DNA of 64,000 bases, from contig JAYGXS010000006.1 in assembly GCA_036362985.1 (NCBI GenBank), positions 14,594,035-14,658,034 on the forward strand. Reading direction: 5' to 3'. The stretch comes from Ligula intestinalis (taxonomy: Eukaryota > Platyhelminthes > Cestoda > Diphyllobothriidea > Diphyllobothriidae). The translations under genes and the position numbers were made by a program. Positions 1 through 11,663 of the stretch are shown here, one piece after another (the stretch's first letter is position 1; each line of letters opens with the position of its first letter). Under the pieces are notes generated by a model. The model was not told where the DNA came from. It did no database searches and saw only the letters and a program-made list of their open reading frames with translations.

Positions 1-164
1 TTGGTTACTTAAAGTTAGCGAGTAACATAATTGTTTCGTTACGTAAAGTGGAAGTGTCCACTGGTTGCCAGACGAAACAAGCCAGTGTTGGTGAATCCTG
101 GGCGAGATCGGAGTACACCCATGTACTCATTTACATTTCGATCGAAAAACTGGCAAGACGTGGA

Positions 165-262
165 CCTGGTGGCTCAGTGGATAGGACGGTCGTCTCTAGC
201 TCACTGGTCCCGGGTTCAAAACTCGAGTGTAGCGGCAGTTTCTGCGGCTATACTTGAGTCAG
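165..262 (+). repeat. tRNA-headed SINE fragment
   Basis: An A-box-like GTGGCTCAGTGGATAGGACG is followed about 35 bp later by a B-box-like GTCCCGGGTTCAAAACTCG. This is the pol III promoter layout of a tRNA-derived SINE. The body beyond about 230 differs from the hammerhead-type SINE elsewhere in this window. Confidence 0.6.
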
Positions 263-265
263 GTA

Positions 266-2287
266 ACTCTGACCGATGAATAGTAATGACCCAGAAATAC
301 GCGTATCTCCGAGTCCTAACGTTTGCTAGTAATACATTGAATCCCAGAACTCTCGCTGCTAGGGAGGTTCATGACATTTCTTGGTCAAGGTTTACCTTCA
401 GGAGTCCACTTGCCGCGTCCCCTCAAAAAGGGACTTTAAGTAATATTTTTTGCTTTTCCACAGTAAATCCGAGGGTTTTATTTGTTTCGCAGTCATATTT
501 CTTGTAATAAATCGCTCAGGATGCACGTTCTCGCGAAGTACGTCCTGAATTTCCTAGAGCTCCTACTCAATACTGTCAACATTCTAGCCCTTTTCACTAA
601 GCAGCGAACTAGATTTCGTTTCTGTTGGAGCGGCACGAAACTGTTTAAGTTCGTACACTGTCCAGACCAGTTTTTTTCGATGAACGCTCCTTCAGACGCT
701 ACCGTCAAGTCTGCGACTCAGAAGGAGGTCCAAGAAAGAAAGCGAACCTGCTGTTTCCACCTACAAGATGACCTAAGTTTGCGTCTTCATTGGTTTTGGT
801 TGCGGTGATCGCGAAGATGTCATCAATGGAAGTCGCCAAACTCCGCCTCATCCCATTGCTAATAGTTGGCCGTTTCTAGCGCGAGCATATAATGGTTTGA
901 TTTGTTTAACCTCATTGCACATGCACACAGAAACCTTTAGTAATCTGCAAAGACTATTTTCTAATTGCTGTACCACATGATGGTTTGCTCTGAGTCTCCC
1001 AGTATGACACACACGGTTATCATGCACACGGTGAATTACTTTTAACACAACCATATACCGGTTTACTTTGCCTAATTCCACTGCTACCCCATATGGAAAC
1101 ATTAAATAACTGCTGTAATGATCACAGGCAACTTCTAGTTTGCTTTGGCCTCGGATAGACTACAGGTCTACCTCATAATAAGACAGTCAACTACAGTTGA
1201 CTTTATTTACAAAAAATAATTTCCAGCTCCTATTTTCATTTACAGGCATGCTTTTTTTCTAATTACTCTAGTAACAATACCCGATAACAGTTTACTAGAT
1301 GCTCCCTAGAATTTATGTTCTTGATGATTATTGTACAAAACGAAGATCACGAGATTACCAGAATTTATTGGCGTCATACAATTTCGCAATCTCTTCTTCA
1401 ACCGCAAACGGCCATTGCCTATTACTAGGATAAATTAACTGTCCAATTAATTGTCGACCTAAAAGAGTGATACTTGATTGGTAAATAGAATAGAAAGTAT
1501 TAATCTTCGATGTGGGCGCATAGTTAGGGGGTAGAGGAGGGGGAGGCAGTTGTCACAACTTGAAAGTTCAGGTTCATGAAAGCCTGTGAGACGTCGTTAA
1601 CGCGGGCGGGGTGGGAAGACCTAGGACGGGGTAGCATTCAGTGCTAAGGGGGGAGCTAGGAGGCGTGCGATGGTATAAGTTTATCGATCGTTACCACGGT
1701 GATGCTAGGTTGATCACATGATCCAGCTGCTTACATAGTTTTGGTTTTATCCACATGGCAGAGGCCCCCGCAAATCGTAGGGGACGCCCGGTCGTCACCC
1801 TAAGTACGCCCCTAACTGCATTATTTTGGTCGACCGTATAGCCAGTGTCCACTAGGCGCTGCGGGCCTGAACAAACCCTCCGGCATATGCACCGCTGACC
1901 ACCCTGCCAACTTCCTTCGTAATCCGCCCGATGTACAGCTCGGTGCCTTATGCTAGGCCTTGAGTTTGCTCTAACACACTCACGCATCAGCCCGCTCGTA
2001 TCGATTTTTCGTGGCCCATTTTTAATCCGGTGCAGGTGTCTCATGGTCTAAGCTGCTGTGGGGCTGCTCTTGAAGGTGATGATAGGCGACAAAGGCGATT
2101 GTATGATAGCGTACGCGCAGCGTACTCACATGGGCGATCGGGGAGGGGGTGCTTTTTGCACAAGGCTATGAATTCCAGTAAATAGAATGTACTTGTTTTT
2201 CTATGACCGCGCTCTACTTTGCTGCTAGATTCCGGCTTAGGGGAATAAGAAGAAAAGGGTTCGTAGATTTTAATAATTTATTTGTGA
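266..2287. other. No gene recognised
   Basis: Only short or broken reading frames are present. An open frame at 1,691-2,044 on the minus strand shows no family motif and several frames around it are equally open. GC-rich G-tracts occur near 1,530-1,660. It is probably old repeat sequence. Confidence 0.4.
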
Positions 2288-2535
2288 AAACTTCTGCCAC
2301 CTCGGTGGGATTCAAACCCGCGCCAACCAGGGAAGGCCGGAGTACAGACAACGTTCTAGCCAACTCAGCTATCAAGGCCCCACTACAGCCGTGCACTTAA
2401 TCCCACTTAGGTCGATTTACCTGCCTAGCTTACTCCAAAGTATGAAATCACCCTATACCGAATCAGTAAGCTGATTGTCCACCCAGGATTTCTTAAGCAA
2501 TCAATTTAGAATCCCCCAGGCAAACATAATTATTA
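2288..2535 (-). repeat. tRNA-headed SINE, second family, copy A
   Basis: Read on the minus strand, the tRNA-like head has an A-box region TAGCTGAGTTGGCTAGAACG and a B-box GCGGGTTTGAATCCC. The flanking segment to about 2,535 is shared with a second copy at 39,735-39,952 (for example the blocks tatgaaatc and agcaatcaatttag versus agctatcaatctag). Two diverged copies with the same layout define a family. Confidence 0.7.
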
Positions 2536-3910
2536 GGAGAGGAGCCACCTCGATAAATCAGTTCGCTAGAACGCTGGCTGTACTCAAGCCTCCCCTTGCT
2601 AGCGAGGACGCTGAAATGTTAGAATTGGGTCAACTGGATTAAAATAATAAATTGGAGGAAATTTTACTACCTCTTTGAACCGCCATCAACGGAACTCAGT
2701 TATCCCGCTCTGCCCTGCCATGGGCCTCATATCTCTCACCAAGGAGAAATCATGAATCTCAAATTGGCAAAGTTAAGAGTTTGGGGCTCAGCGGAACAGG
2801 TGCACTGGCATTTCAGAGAGCACAGCTGGCTCACCGGTGTCAACGCCTTAAATTCTTTTGATCGAACAGAAATGGAATGAGTGTGTCATGACCTACTTGG
2901 CGGTCTCGAAATGATCGATATTTTGTTCGCTGCCTCGGGCTTCTGGAGGAAGTTTGACGAGCATTTATTTCCATGTTTTATTAATTAGCACCTAGAGGAG
3001 TGTTGGGGATGGTAAGACCCTTGTAGTTGCAAGGAAGAACAGCGAGCTAAAAATGGGTAAAAAACCTTATTATCCTGCTAGCGGATAACGGTTGTTCCGC
3101 AGTAGCGCTCGACAACTCAGATTACCAACAAAAAGCACGCAGCCCACTCGATGGCTAACGATCTTTTAAATTGCGGCGTGTCTGAGCACATTAATAACTA
3201 GAAGCCTGAAAAGAACTCAGTGTCGGAGGGGTAATCCCAGCCAGCAATTGGTTCTCTATGAAACCTACTGACTTCACTAGGGCTAAATTTTGCGGTCTGC
3301 CAAGGATACACAAGGCAAATTTACTGTTAGGACGGCACAAAACAAGAGTTAGCACTATTTATGTCCTCGGGTCAGGATGACCAAGAGAGAACACGTGATA
3401 GCGCCATCGCACCAAGGGCCAGGTTACGCGCGACCTTCGAGTGCCGACAACACATGAGGGCACAAAGAGTTACGCGCTCACGAAGCAGCCCCGCCAGGTC
3501 GTGTCACCCTGAGGTCACCAATATCACACGACGGCTGCCCGAATAAGCGGCTCGCACAGGGACCACTATAGGGGACAAATACTGCTTGTCCTTAAATAAG
3601 AGGCTGCGGGCAGAAGATGGGATTCTGCTGCCCACGAAGAGAGCTGGTTGCCGACGTAGAGAACAAGTTGCAGACGAGATGACAGCTGTCCAGGGGGACG
3701 TTGAGAAGTTGACGCATACGCGCAGCAGCTGATAAACACGCAGATGCTGTTGTAGTAAACAGTTCTCTACTATCCCATCTGCCTTCTATTCCACACACAC
3801 AACTGGGGGCCATAACATTTATCACTCAAACCCATCGTATCCCTTCGTGGCATTCCTTCATAGGCTTTAGCATAATGAACACAGCGTCGTCTTACGTGTT
3901 TAGCCGAGGG
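2536..3910. other. No gene recognised
   Basis: No family-level similarity was seen on either strand. Open frames are under 80 codons and show no motifs. Confidence 0.4.
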
Positions 3911-4345
3911 CTTATCGCAGGGGGTTAAGTAAGAAAAACCCAGCTACTACGATCTTCAGACCATGGGTACTTAGTGGAGAAGAGAAGTCGGTGAAGGCCA
4001 GAGTAGATGGAAGAGTTTATTGTGTACACAACGGAAGAGGAGAATAGATTGACTTGGGAGAGATACGTCCGATCAGTAGGTTGACCGGGCCCAAGTGAGG
4101 TCTTAGAGTAGTCGGGCCAGAAGACAGAGAGAGGGAGATCTTTCATTGGCTAGGTCGGCCTGGAGAATTTTGGGCAGAGAGGCAACTTGCGTCGGGCACG
4201 CGTGCAAGCTCCCCATTCGTCGCCTCGTAGATGCGAGAACTATGATTGGCTGATCGAGACGTCAAGAAAGCACATCGGCGAGCGTTTGGGAAAGTGCACT
4301 TCGACGCGAGCGAGTCAGCCAGGCACGACCCGCTACAGGCTCACC
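3911..4345 (+). mobile_element. Mutator-like non-autonomous element, 3'-truncated copy
   Basis: It starts with the same terminal sequence (CTTATCGCAGGGGGTTAAGT) as the complete element at 11,673-12,520 and follows it for about 430 bp, including the shared segments ATTGGCTAGGTCGGCCTGGA and CACTTCGACGCG. Similarity stops near 4,345, where a Penelope reverse-transcriptase fragment begins, so its right end is lost. Confidence 0.8.
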
Positions 4346-4379
4346 TATATCAGTACCTTCTGCGAATTAGTTCTTTGAA

Positions 4380-4625
4380 AGCACTAAACACCAGAGTTAT
4401 ATTCAGATTCGATTTTGTTTTACGCTTTATTTCCATTCCGCAAGATCAAGCGACGGACGTTGTGAATCAACTGTTGGCTGAATGCTATGATGAGGGGGAC
4501 TGGTTCCTGAACTCCGATCATTTGCTCGAGCTTCTACGACACGGCCTAGTAACCGGGTTTACTTTTGGCGGACGAGTGTACAAACAAAGCAAGAGCACTT
4601 CTGTGGGTCTGGACTTGGATTTAGG
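4380..4625 (+). pseudogene. Penelope-like reverse transcriptase fragment
   Basis: The frame reads FISIPQDQATDVVNQLL, then HLLELLRHGLVTGFTFGGRV and YKQSKST. This matches the Penelope RT block of an LFTSIP-like motif, a helix, LLxxCLKTxFTFxGxxYxQxxGTPMGS. The GTPMGSP core is corrupted to STSVGLD. It is a palm fragment only, with no complete element around it. Confidence 0.75.
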
Positions 4626-4659
4626 GAAAATGACACAGCGCAAATCCAATAAGACCTAT

Positions 4660-5908
4660 TAGCCGTCGATTTCAAGATTGTTTACCGTGTGCTCCATGGT
4701 GTGGTGGTGCAGGGGCGGTAACTTAAGTAACAGTCGACTTGCGTTGCATCTACTGCACTCTTTCTCCTCACTTCTACTGCTTGTGTCCGGGGTCAAGACA
4801 GAGTCTGGGAAACAGAGGCGGTATCAGGCGCAAGCGGCCGGAGCCGTCAAGCAGGACTCAGATCCCACGGAGTGGGAGCGTCATAAATGGGGTCGCAAGT
4901 TGTGATGTTGACAAATAGAAGAAGGTTCCCCCAAATCACAAGTCACGCAAGACGGTGTAGGAGGACAGAAGTTTTTTACTGCCGGAAAATCGAGAGTACA
5001 CAGGCGGAGTTATCCACGCCGAGTCAGTACGCCAAATTGCGTGTTCGGTGCTGTGGAGCCGAGACGGCTAGGCCATGCACTCAGCCAGGTGAACATGCGC
5101 GCATCTATTGACTGGAGCTAATGTGCGCACTGAGCCGCGACAAGCGGGGGAGCATAGGACAAGTAGGACATCATGGGACCTCTCGTAGCTGTTGGCAGAT
5201 ACAGTGCGTAGGTTTTGAGCCGGCGCGCGTAGACACTGAACTTTCGCGGCTTTTGGCAACGAAGCCAGCGTGAGTCGTCAAGGCAGGCTCCCACAAGGCA
5301 CGACCTGCTGGTGCCTGAGTCTCCTAAGTCACTGAAACGGCAAAGCTAATGATCTAGTGGATTAAGATGGATTCGGAGACGTTCTCAGACGGTGACCAGG
5401 AGAGCAAGAAAATACAAATGTAGCTGCGGGTAATCCGTAAGCAGACCAAGATGTTAGGTGGTTTGAGTGAAAAGGAGATGTAGAAGTGATAGGGAGCATT
5501 GAGCCGGATTTACTAGCTGAAGGATTAGCTGACGTGTCAAAGGTTATCATATTATGACAGGATTGGTTAGCATTTGGCTGAAAATACGAAGGTTATTTAC
5601 GAAGAAGAACTCAATCCTTCCCTCCATCGTAATAATATCGTGAAAATATGTTTCATTTTCGAGATATTTATAAACACAATGCTCGTTGACGAAGACCGAA
5701 TCAACTTCGATTTGCACAAACAGTTTAACTAAAAAAGAAGAATTTTATGAAGAGCTGAGAAACGTTTACTATCTGCTATTTTATAGACAAATCCGCACGA
5801 GTAAACGTGTAGTGGTCACTGCTACCAGACGCAACTGACGCGCGCCCGACCGCATGCACCATCTCTCCCCCATTCTGGCCTCAACCCACAGTGGCCTAAC
5901 CTCGGTTC
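4660..5908. other. No gene recognised
   Basis: No recognisable coding or element structure. The right end is the left flank of the hAT insertion. Confidence 0.4.
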
Positions 5909-6780
5909 GTCTAGACCAGGTGTCGGCAACCCATGGCTCGCGAGCCATATATGGCTCTTCTGATGATCGCGTATGGCTCTTTCAGAAACTTCAGGTTTTT
6001 ATGATTTTGGTTACTCTTTAGGGGTCTAATTAGTGGTTTCTACTTGGATCGCTACAATCATCAGGCCAAATCCCAGGCTGGAAGTTAAACGACACAAGTC
6101 ATCAGAACTCCCAATTGCTGTCCCAGGTGGTAGTGGCCACTGGCGAAGCCAGGGCTAGTGTTGATTGCGCGCAGCCAGACTTGAGAGAGCTTGAGACAGT
6201 GGTGACAGCTGATTCAGTAGAATTGCGGAGCAGGTTCAATCGTTCTGTTATTGGTGTATTGTAATGGCCCGAGGGGATGTCGCCTACAGAGGCCGAGGGG
6301 TGGACTATTTAAATGGCTCTTCGGTCTTTGGACGCCCGTGTATGCTCGGGTGTGTGTGCGTGACTGAATAAACTACAGTCGCCAGGGCGGCGGTCTCGGA
6401 GCCGCGAGAAAACCGAAGGAAAGGAGACGCTCGCGCAGCTGTTACCGGCTTCCCAGACGCAGCTGCGAGGTCAAGTTTCGGAGACGGGGTTGTCAGTGCA
6501 AAAGAGCATTAGAACAGTTGGTTGTGGCAACACATGACTTTGGGACAGCGGATCTTGGAGAATGGAGGGGGGGGGGCACGCATTATAGCCGTCCACCTCC
6601 AACGACGTGCCACCACACGCTTGCTAAATAACAGACGCTCTACTAAAGTACGATAGCCCATAGACTTGACCTCAGCTTGGTCAAGGTCACGCTGGCAGAC
6701 AAGGCTATCTTAGGCGTATAGGCCAGCCAGCTTTGTTACATATAGTGCAGGGAACCCGTATAGTGCAGCAAACCCGTAGA

Positions 6781-6925
6781 CTGGAGGCAGTCTTGAACAC
6801 AATGTCCGAAGGTCCCGGGTTCAAATCACGGGGGTACCAACCCTCGAGATTAGGTACGACTGGCTGATGACGGCTTATCAGCCAGAAATGGCCATTCCGG
6901 TCTCCATTTGCTTTGTCGGATCCAC
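6781..6925 (+). repeat. SINE copy with intact hammerhead-like body, nested in hAT
   Basis: The B-box region is GGTCCCGGGTTCAAATCACGG (6,811-6,831). The ribozyme-like part is 6,858-6,915: stem I strand GACTGG, core CTGATGA (6,864-6,870), stem II GGCT/AGCC with a 4-nt loop, GAAA (6,885-6,888), stem III GGCC/GGTC around ATTCC, then a UC cleavage-type dinucleotide. The A-box is not clear, so the 5' end is uncertain. Confidence 0.75.
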
Positions 6926-7055
6926 TTCTTCATAGTACCTCGTGTTTATGTCCCCCAGACGGAGCAAACAGTCCATTCGCAAACACTTGCTTTGTGGACT
7001 AATACATCGGTCCTAACATCTGACTGCTTTCTTTCATCAGACGGATCGCACATCT

Positions 7056-8160
7056 TTGAACGCTCTCATTTGCCCAAATTTAACCTCTGCAACAAATGAG
7101 AAGTATCGTACATTTAAGTATGAATGGGCCGAAGAATTCGCCTTTGTGCAGAGAGCAGATTATGCGGTGTGTCTAATTTGCAATGACAATATTACGTCGA
7201 TGAAACGGTCGACTGTAAAGCGCCACTTCAACACGCGCCAAGATACGTTTGCATCAACATACCCTGCGGCAGATAGCCGAAAGAAAGCATGCCAAGACCT
7301 AATGAGCAAGATGCAAACCAGCCAGAAGCAACTCCACGTATGGACCCAGCAAGGTGAATATAACTCTGCGAGCGTTGCTGGATCTTTCTCTATAGTTAGG
7401 AACGGAAAACCATTCACAGATAGCAAGTTTGCTAAATGTTCATGCTGGATGTAGCCGATAAACTTTTTGATGATCTTTCGAACAAAGACAAGACAATTAA
7501 ACGGATACAAGACATGCCTTTGTCGGCAAAAACTGTTCATGAGCGTACCATCATGATGGCAACCCACGTGGAGGAAACGCAAATGAAAGACACAATTGCA
7601 GCGCCGTCCTTTTCACTGGCTTTGGATGAGTCAACAGACACAAACCATTTGGCGCAGTTAAGTGTTATTGCAAGATATGCTGCTGGTGATACACTGCACG
7701 AAGAAAGTCTTGCGGTTCTGCCAATAATAAGGTCCACAAGAGGTGAGGATTTATTCAAGTCTTTCATGGATTTCGCTCCAGAGAAAAACTACATTTGGGT
7801 AAACTTATCTCAGTGTGTTCTGATGGTGCTCCGTGTATGGTGGGGAAAAACAAAGGATTTGTGGCGCTTCTCTGTGAATGTGAAAATAGACCCATCCTAC
7901 GCTTCCATTGCATTCTACACCAGGAAGCTCTTTGTGCTCAGATATGTGACGCACAGCTTGGCGAAGTGATTTCGCTGGTCATCCGTGTGATAACCTTTAT
8001 TGTTGCTTGAGCCTCGAAGGATCGACAGTTTAAAACACTGCTGGATGAAGTTGGAAATAACCATCATGGTCTAATTTTGCAAGGTACGCTGGTTGTTAAA
8101 AGGGAAGGTGCTTAGCCGTTTTGCAGGTTGCCTGAACGAAATCCGGACGTTCCTCGAAAG
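7056..8160 (+). pseudogene. hAT transposase (BED finger plus DDE domain), frameshifted
   Basis: It reads EKYRTFKYEWAEEFAFV and a zinc-finger block CLICNDNITSMKRSTVKRHF whose final His is replaced by Gln; then LALDESTDTNHLAQLSVIAR with the first catalytic Asp, and ISVCSDGAPCMVGKNKGFVA with the second. These match the ZBED/GTF2IRD2-like hAT transposases. The frame shifts near 7,436 and near 7,795 and stops at 8,008. The C-terminal half with the third acidic residue and dimerisation domain is gone, replaced by low-quality repeat sequence. It is non-functional. Confidence 0.88.
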
Positions 8161-8595
8161 GAAGGGCATTGAGCATCCTGAGCTAGCCAAAACTGAGTGG
8201 CTCCTCACGTTTTACTATCAGCTGTTTTACCGCCTGCTGCCCTTGGGGGGGGGGAAAGTATAGGAGGGGAGGGGGGGTTTGCACTGAAACGCCTAAAAGG
8301 TGGGGCGAGCAGACGCATAACTGTTAACTCACTTCTTGGCAGAAGGCAGCTGTTTTACCGCCTGCTGCCCTTGGGGGAGGGAGTTGGGCAGGGAGGCCTT
8401 AAGACGAAGCCGGCCTTTTTCGCTAGTGAGTATTATAATAACATTATTTCAAAGAAAACGTTCAGAGGCTTATTATACTAGCATTTATCATAATTTCATT
8501 ATAAAATAAACTGTATGGCTCTTTCTGAAATATATTTCCAAATATTTGCTTTTTTAGCTCTCTGAGTTAAAAAGGTTGCCGCCCCTGGTCTAGAC

Positions 8596-11232
8596 AAACT
8601 TCAAGGTCGTGGCTACCGCCAGACGCACAGATGCGCGACCTACTAATGCGCCCACGTCGGTTCGCTCACGCGTGGTCCGATCAATAACCTTCAAGATTTC
8701 TGAGACAAAGCGATCATTCGGCGGCCGCCCAGGATTACTGCCGCTAGAACACACTTGGGATTCCGCCTCGAGCGGGACGCTCGCGGCAGGCAGCGTCATT
8801 GGCGGACGTGACGACGCCGCGTTCTCGCAAGGCCATCACAGTCGAACGCCATGCCGGATCTCCTAAGTCTTGTGTACATAATACATTCCTCCTAATAGCC
8901 TAGCCTTCCCACCGCCTTCTCCCTTCTCCTAAGAAACCGGGCCTGGAAGATCGCAATCGTTAGGGTTAAATCTTCGCAGCCTTAAATCCCCTCGATAAAA
9001 GAAAGTTAACCGCAACATCAATTGCCGTGTGAACTGAAGAACATCTTTCATAGGAAGTTATATGACTTTGTTTGTGTTAAGAGTCTAGCCGAACCGAATG
9101 CCAGCAGCCTTGCAGGTTATCTTGAGGCATCGCGCCTGCATCCGAGTTCGAACGATGATTCCCTTGTCAACAGCGGACTGTCTCAAGGTCATATGCCTTT
9201 GCGAGTGACTGTGCTCACGCGATGACCTAAAACCTGGAACGGACAGACACTAACGCAATCTCACGCGCGTGCCCAACTGGTAGCTGTTTCCCAAGGGCCA
9301 CTTAGGTGCCTCACGTAGTAAGTGCCCTTATTCCGACGCGCCCAATCAGACCACAAACGAACGAGCTTGACACTTATAGGCTCCTGTAACCTCTCGGACA
9401 GTGAGTTGCAGCAGGGACTGACAAGGCACCGCTAGTCCGTCCAATTGCCGGGCTTCGCCCCAAGGTGGGACGTACAGCGCGCTGACAACTGCCAGTCAAC
9501 ACAGTAACTCCAGATTTTGTATACAATAAGCTCCTCCGGGTGGCTTCCAAAGTGACATCCTTCTTATTGTGTTCTTCCTTAGGGATTCCAAAGGGCGTGA
9601 TTCGACGGTGAAACAACTAGATGTCACCGTTTCAACAATTTGTCCATTACATAATCCGAGACAACTGAGTGAACGAGTGAAGCAAGGCAGTTTTAGCCCT
9701 GAGAGGAAAAATCGTCAAACAATTTGGTCAGAATGAAGAGTATAGTGCCTTATTTTAGCATAAATCACCACAGTCGTATAAAGCAGCCCTAAAAACTCTG
9801 GGCGAATGGTCTGTGGGATAAGATGTGGTCCGGCCAGATAATATGCGATCTAACGTATCCCAAAATGTATAAGCGTTGAAGGCCATAGTGTCAGGGAGAA
9901 TTTACTAAGGTAGGAACAAGCGTAGTATGTAAGCAATAGGAGAAGTGACTTCCAGACGAGTGCCGGCCAGCCATGAATGAGCCGGAGTCCAGAGAGTCTG
10001 CAACCGAACAGTGAGTCGTCGGCTCTGGAAGTGAATGAGCGTAAACAAATCGTCCGCATCTCGGGCACTGGTCTAATCTTGAGAAGTGGTTGGCTAGTGA
10101 GACTAGACCGCTTTGAGAAAGCCAGACAGGAGTGACCTTGAATGGAGGCCTTGACTTTGGTGTCTTGCGGACGCGTGGTGGTTACGCCAGACATGATCTA
10201 GTCCGCGCGGCGTCCGAGGAAAGCATGACTAAGAAAGGGGGTTGCTACAGGTCTTCACTGCTTGTGGAAGTAGATTTGCTTAAGCAACACTTAGGGAGAG
10301 AACTTTGAACCTTTCATTACACTGGCTATCATCTTATTTCACATAAAACTCTAATGGACTAGACTTTTGACAGATCTGATAGCTGATTGTCAGCCGGAAG
10401 TTAAAGATGTAAACATGTACACCATTGAAAACAGTTAAAAGACATCAAATGCTTATTGCAGCTAGTTGCCATGGTGTAGGCCCAGACAACCAACGCCATC
10501 GGATGCATATAAGCAAACATTTTTTATGGCTGTATAGATCAGACTGCCGACAGAAAAGTGTACAGGAACGTTCCGAAATAAATTCTGCAATGAGATATAC
10601 CAAGACGGGTAATCCATCAGGCAGGACTATTCACAACGTTGCTCAAATTCAGATTGAAAAAAACGGGTCTACCATATTGAGCAGTAAGTTTTAAAACATA
10701 ACGAAATAGAACAACACAAAGTAACCATGGGCGAAATATTAAAGGTCGTGAAGGCGATAATCGCACCTGCTAAAGACAGACACTCTATCCGCTGTGTACC
10801 AACAAGGCCTATGATGACTTCGTTTGTCAGCTGAATACGCAGGTTGAATTAACTCAGGAGGGGGTATGCAAGTTTTTAGTTTCAAATGTTAATGACGCGT
10901 AATAGATACAACGGTTGACCGTCATTGGAGGATGAAATAAGAAAGAGTTTGTCAGGAATCTCCTGACTGCTATACTTGGCCCACCGCTACGCTTCGGTTT
11001 CTGCTCGGACGGATCAACTGAAAAACGGTCATTTCTCTGGCTGCTCTCTTTATGCCAACTTCATTTATATGTCTCTTTTTTTCAATGACATGTACAGATG
11101 CAATTAAAAAAACGTCACATTTGGTAATTACTCCCTTGTGGATATAGTCCGCAAAACTGACATTATCTGGTTCTGTGGGGCGAGAGACAACTATGGAGAT
11201 TCAAACTTTCAGTTGACCCAATTGTGAAAAAT
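8596..11232. other. No gene recognised
   Basis: Short open frames occur on both strands without family motifs; a minus-strand frame at 9,850-10,194 is the longest. It is probably unclassified old repeat in the GC-richer part of the window. Confidence 0.4.
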
Positions 11233-11236
11233 TTGT

Positions 11237-11316
11237 GGCTCTGGTGGGAGCTGAACCTGCACAACAGGGAAAACTTTTGCGCAGCCAACGCTCTACCATT
11301 GAGCTACGAGGCTTCC
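11237..11316 (-). repeat. tRNA-like sequence (tRNA pseudogene or SINE head)
   Basis: On the minus strand it reads CCTCGTAGCTCAATGGTAGA (A-box and D-arm like a real tRNA), but the T-loop region is GCAGGTTCAGCTCCC and the acceptor strands do not pair well. It is therefore more likely a SINE head or decayed tRNA than a functional gene. Confidence 0.5.
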
Positions 11317-11663
11317 CGTGTGCCGTGAATTTAGTCACGCGTGGGCTTATTTGCTTACTCAACTTTACTGCACGTATGAAACCCACCAATACGGACGCAG
11401 AGATTCAAATGCCGGAAGAATGCTGAGAGGGTTAAACAATTGCTGTGAATTATTCTAGCATGTTCATTCAGCTCCCGCTATGTACCTCAAGTGCCGACCA
11501 TTGCCCAACATTTTCTTCATTCGACGACATGGTATTGATGCCTACCTTTACTATCAATACATTTCAATGCTCACTCTATTGGTATAACAGAATACAGTGT
11601 GTATTGCAAAACTAACTTAAATAGCTAATGTTCAGTTAATTGAAAAAGGTTAATTGGGCTGGA

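Larger units (their letters stand above)
5909..8595 (+). mobile_element. hAT DNA transposon with 8-bp target site duplication
   Basis: The element spans 5,917-8,587 (2,671 bp). It begins CAGGTGTCGGCAACC and ends with the complement of CAGGGGCGGCAACC, and is flanked on both sides by GTCTAGAC (5,909-5,916 and 8,588-8,595). An 8-bp duplication and CAGGG-type ends are classic for the hAT superfamily. A sub-terminal TATGGCTCTTTC motif occurs near both ends. Inside are a broken transposase (7,056-8,160), a nested SINE (about 6,781-6,925), and a GC-rich segment at about 6,255-6,510 with a TATTTAAA and an AATAAA that might be an LTR-like insertion (unproven). Confidence 0.9.

Noticed and set aside
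1691..2044. 117-codon minus-strand open frame as a gene
   Set aside because: Arg/Gly/Cys-rich without motif; a second frame is equally suggestive and broken by stops, so it is more likely decayed repeat.
11237..11316. A functional tRNA gene on the minus strand
   Set aside because: The A-box and D-arm are good, but the acceptor stem does not pair and the T-loop is atypical, so it is a pseudogene or SINE head.
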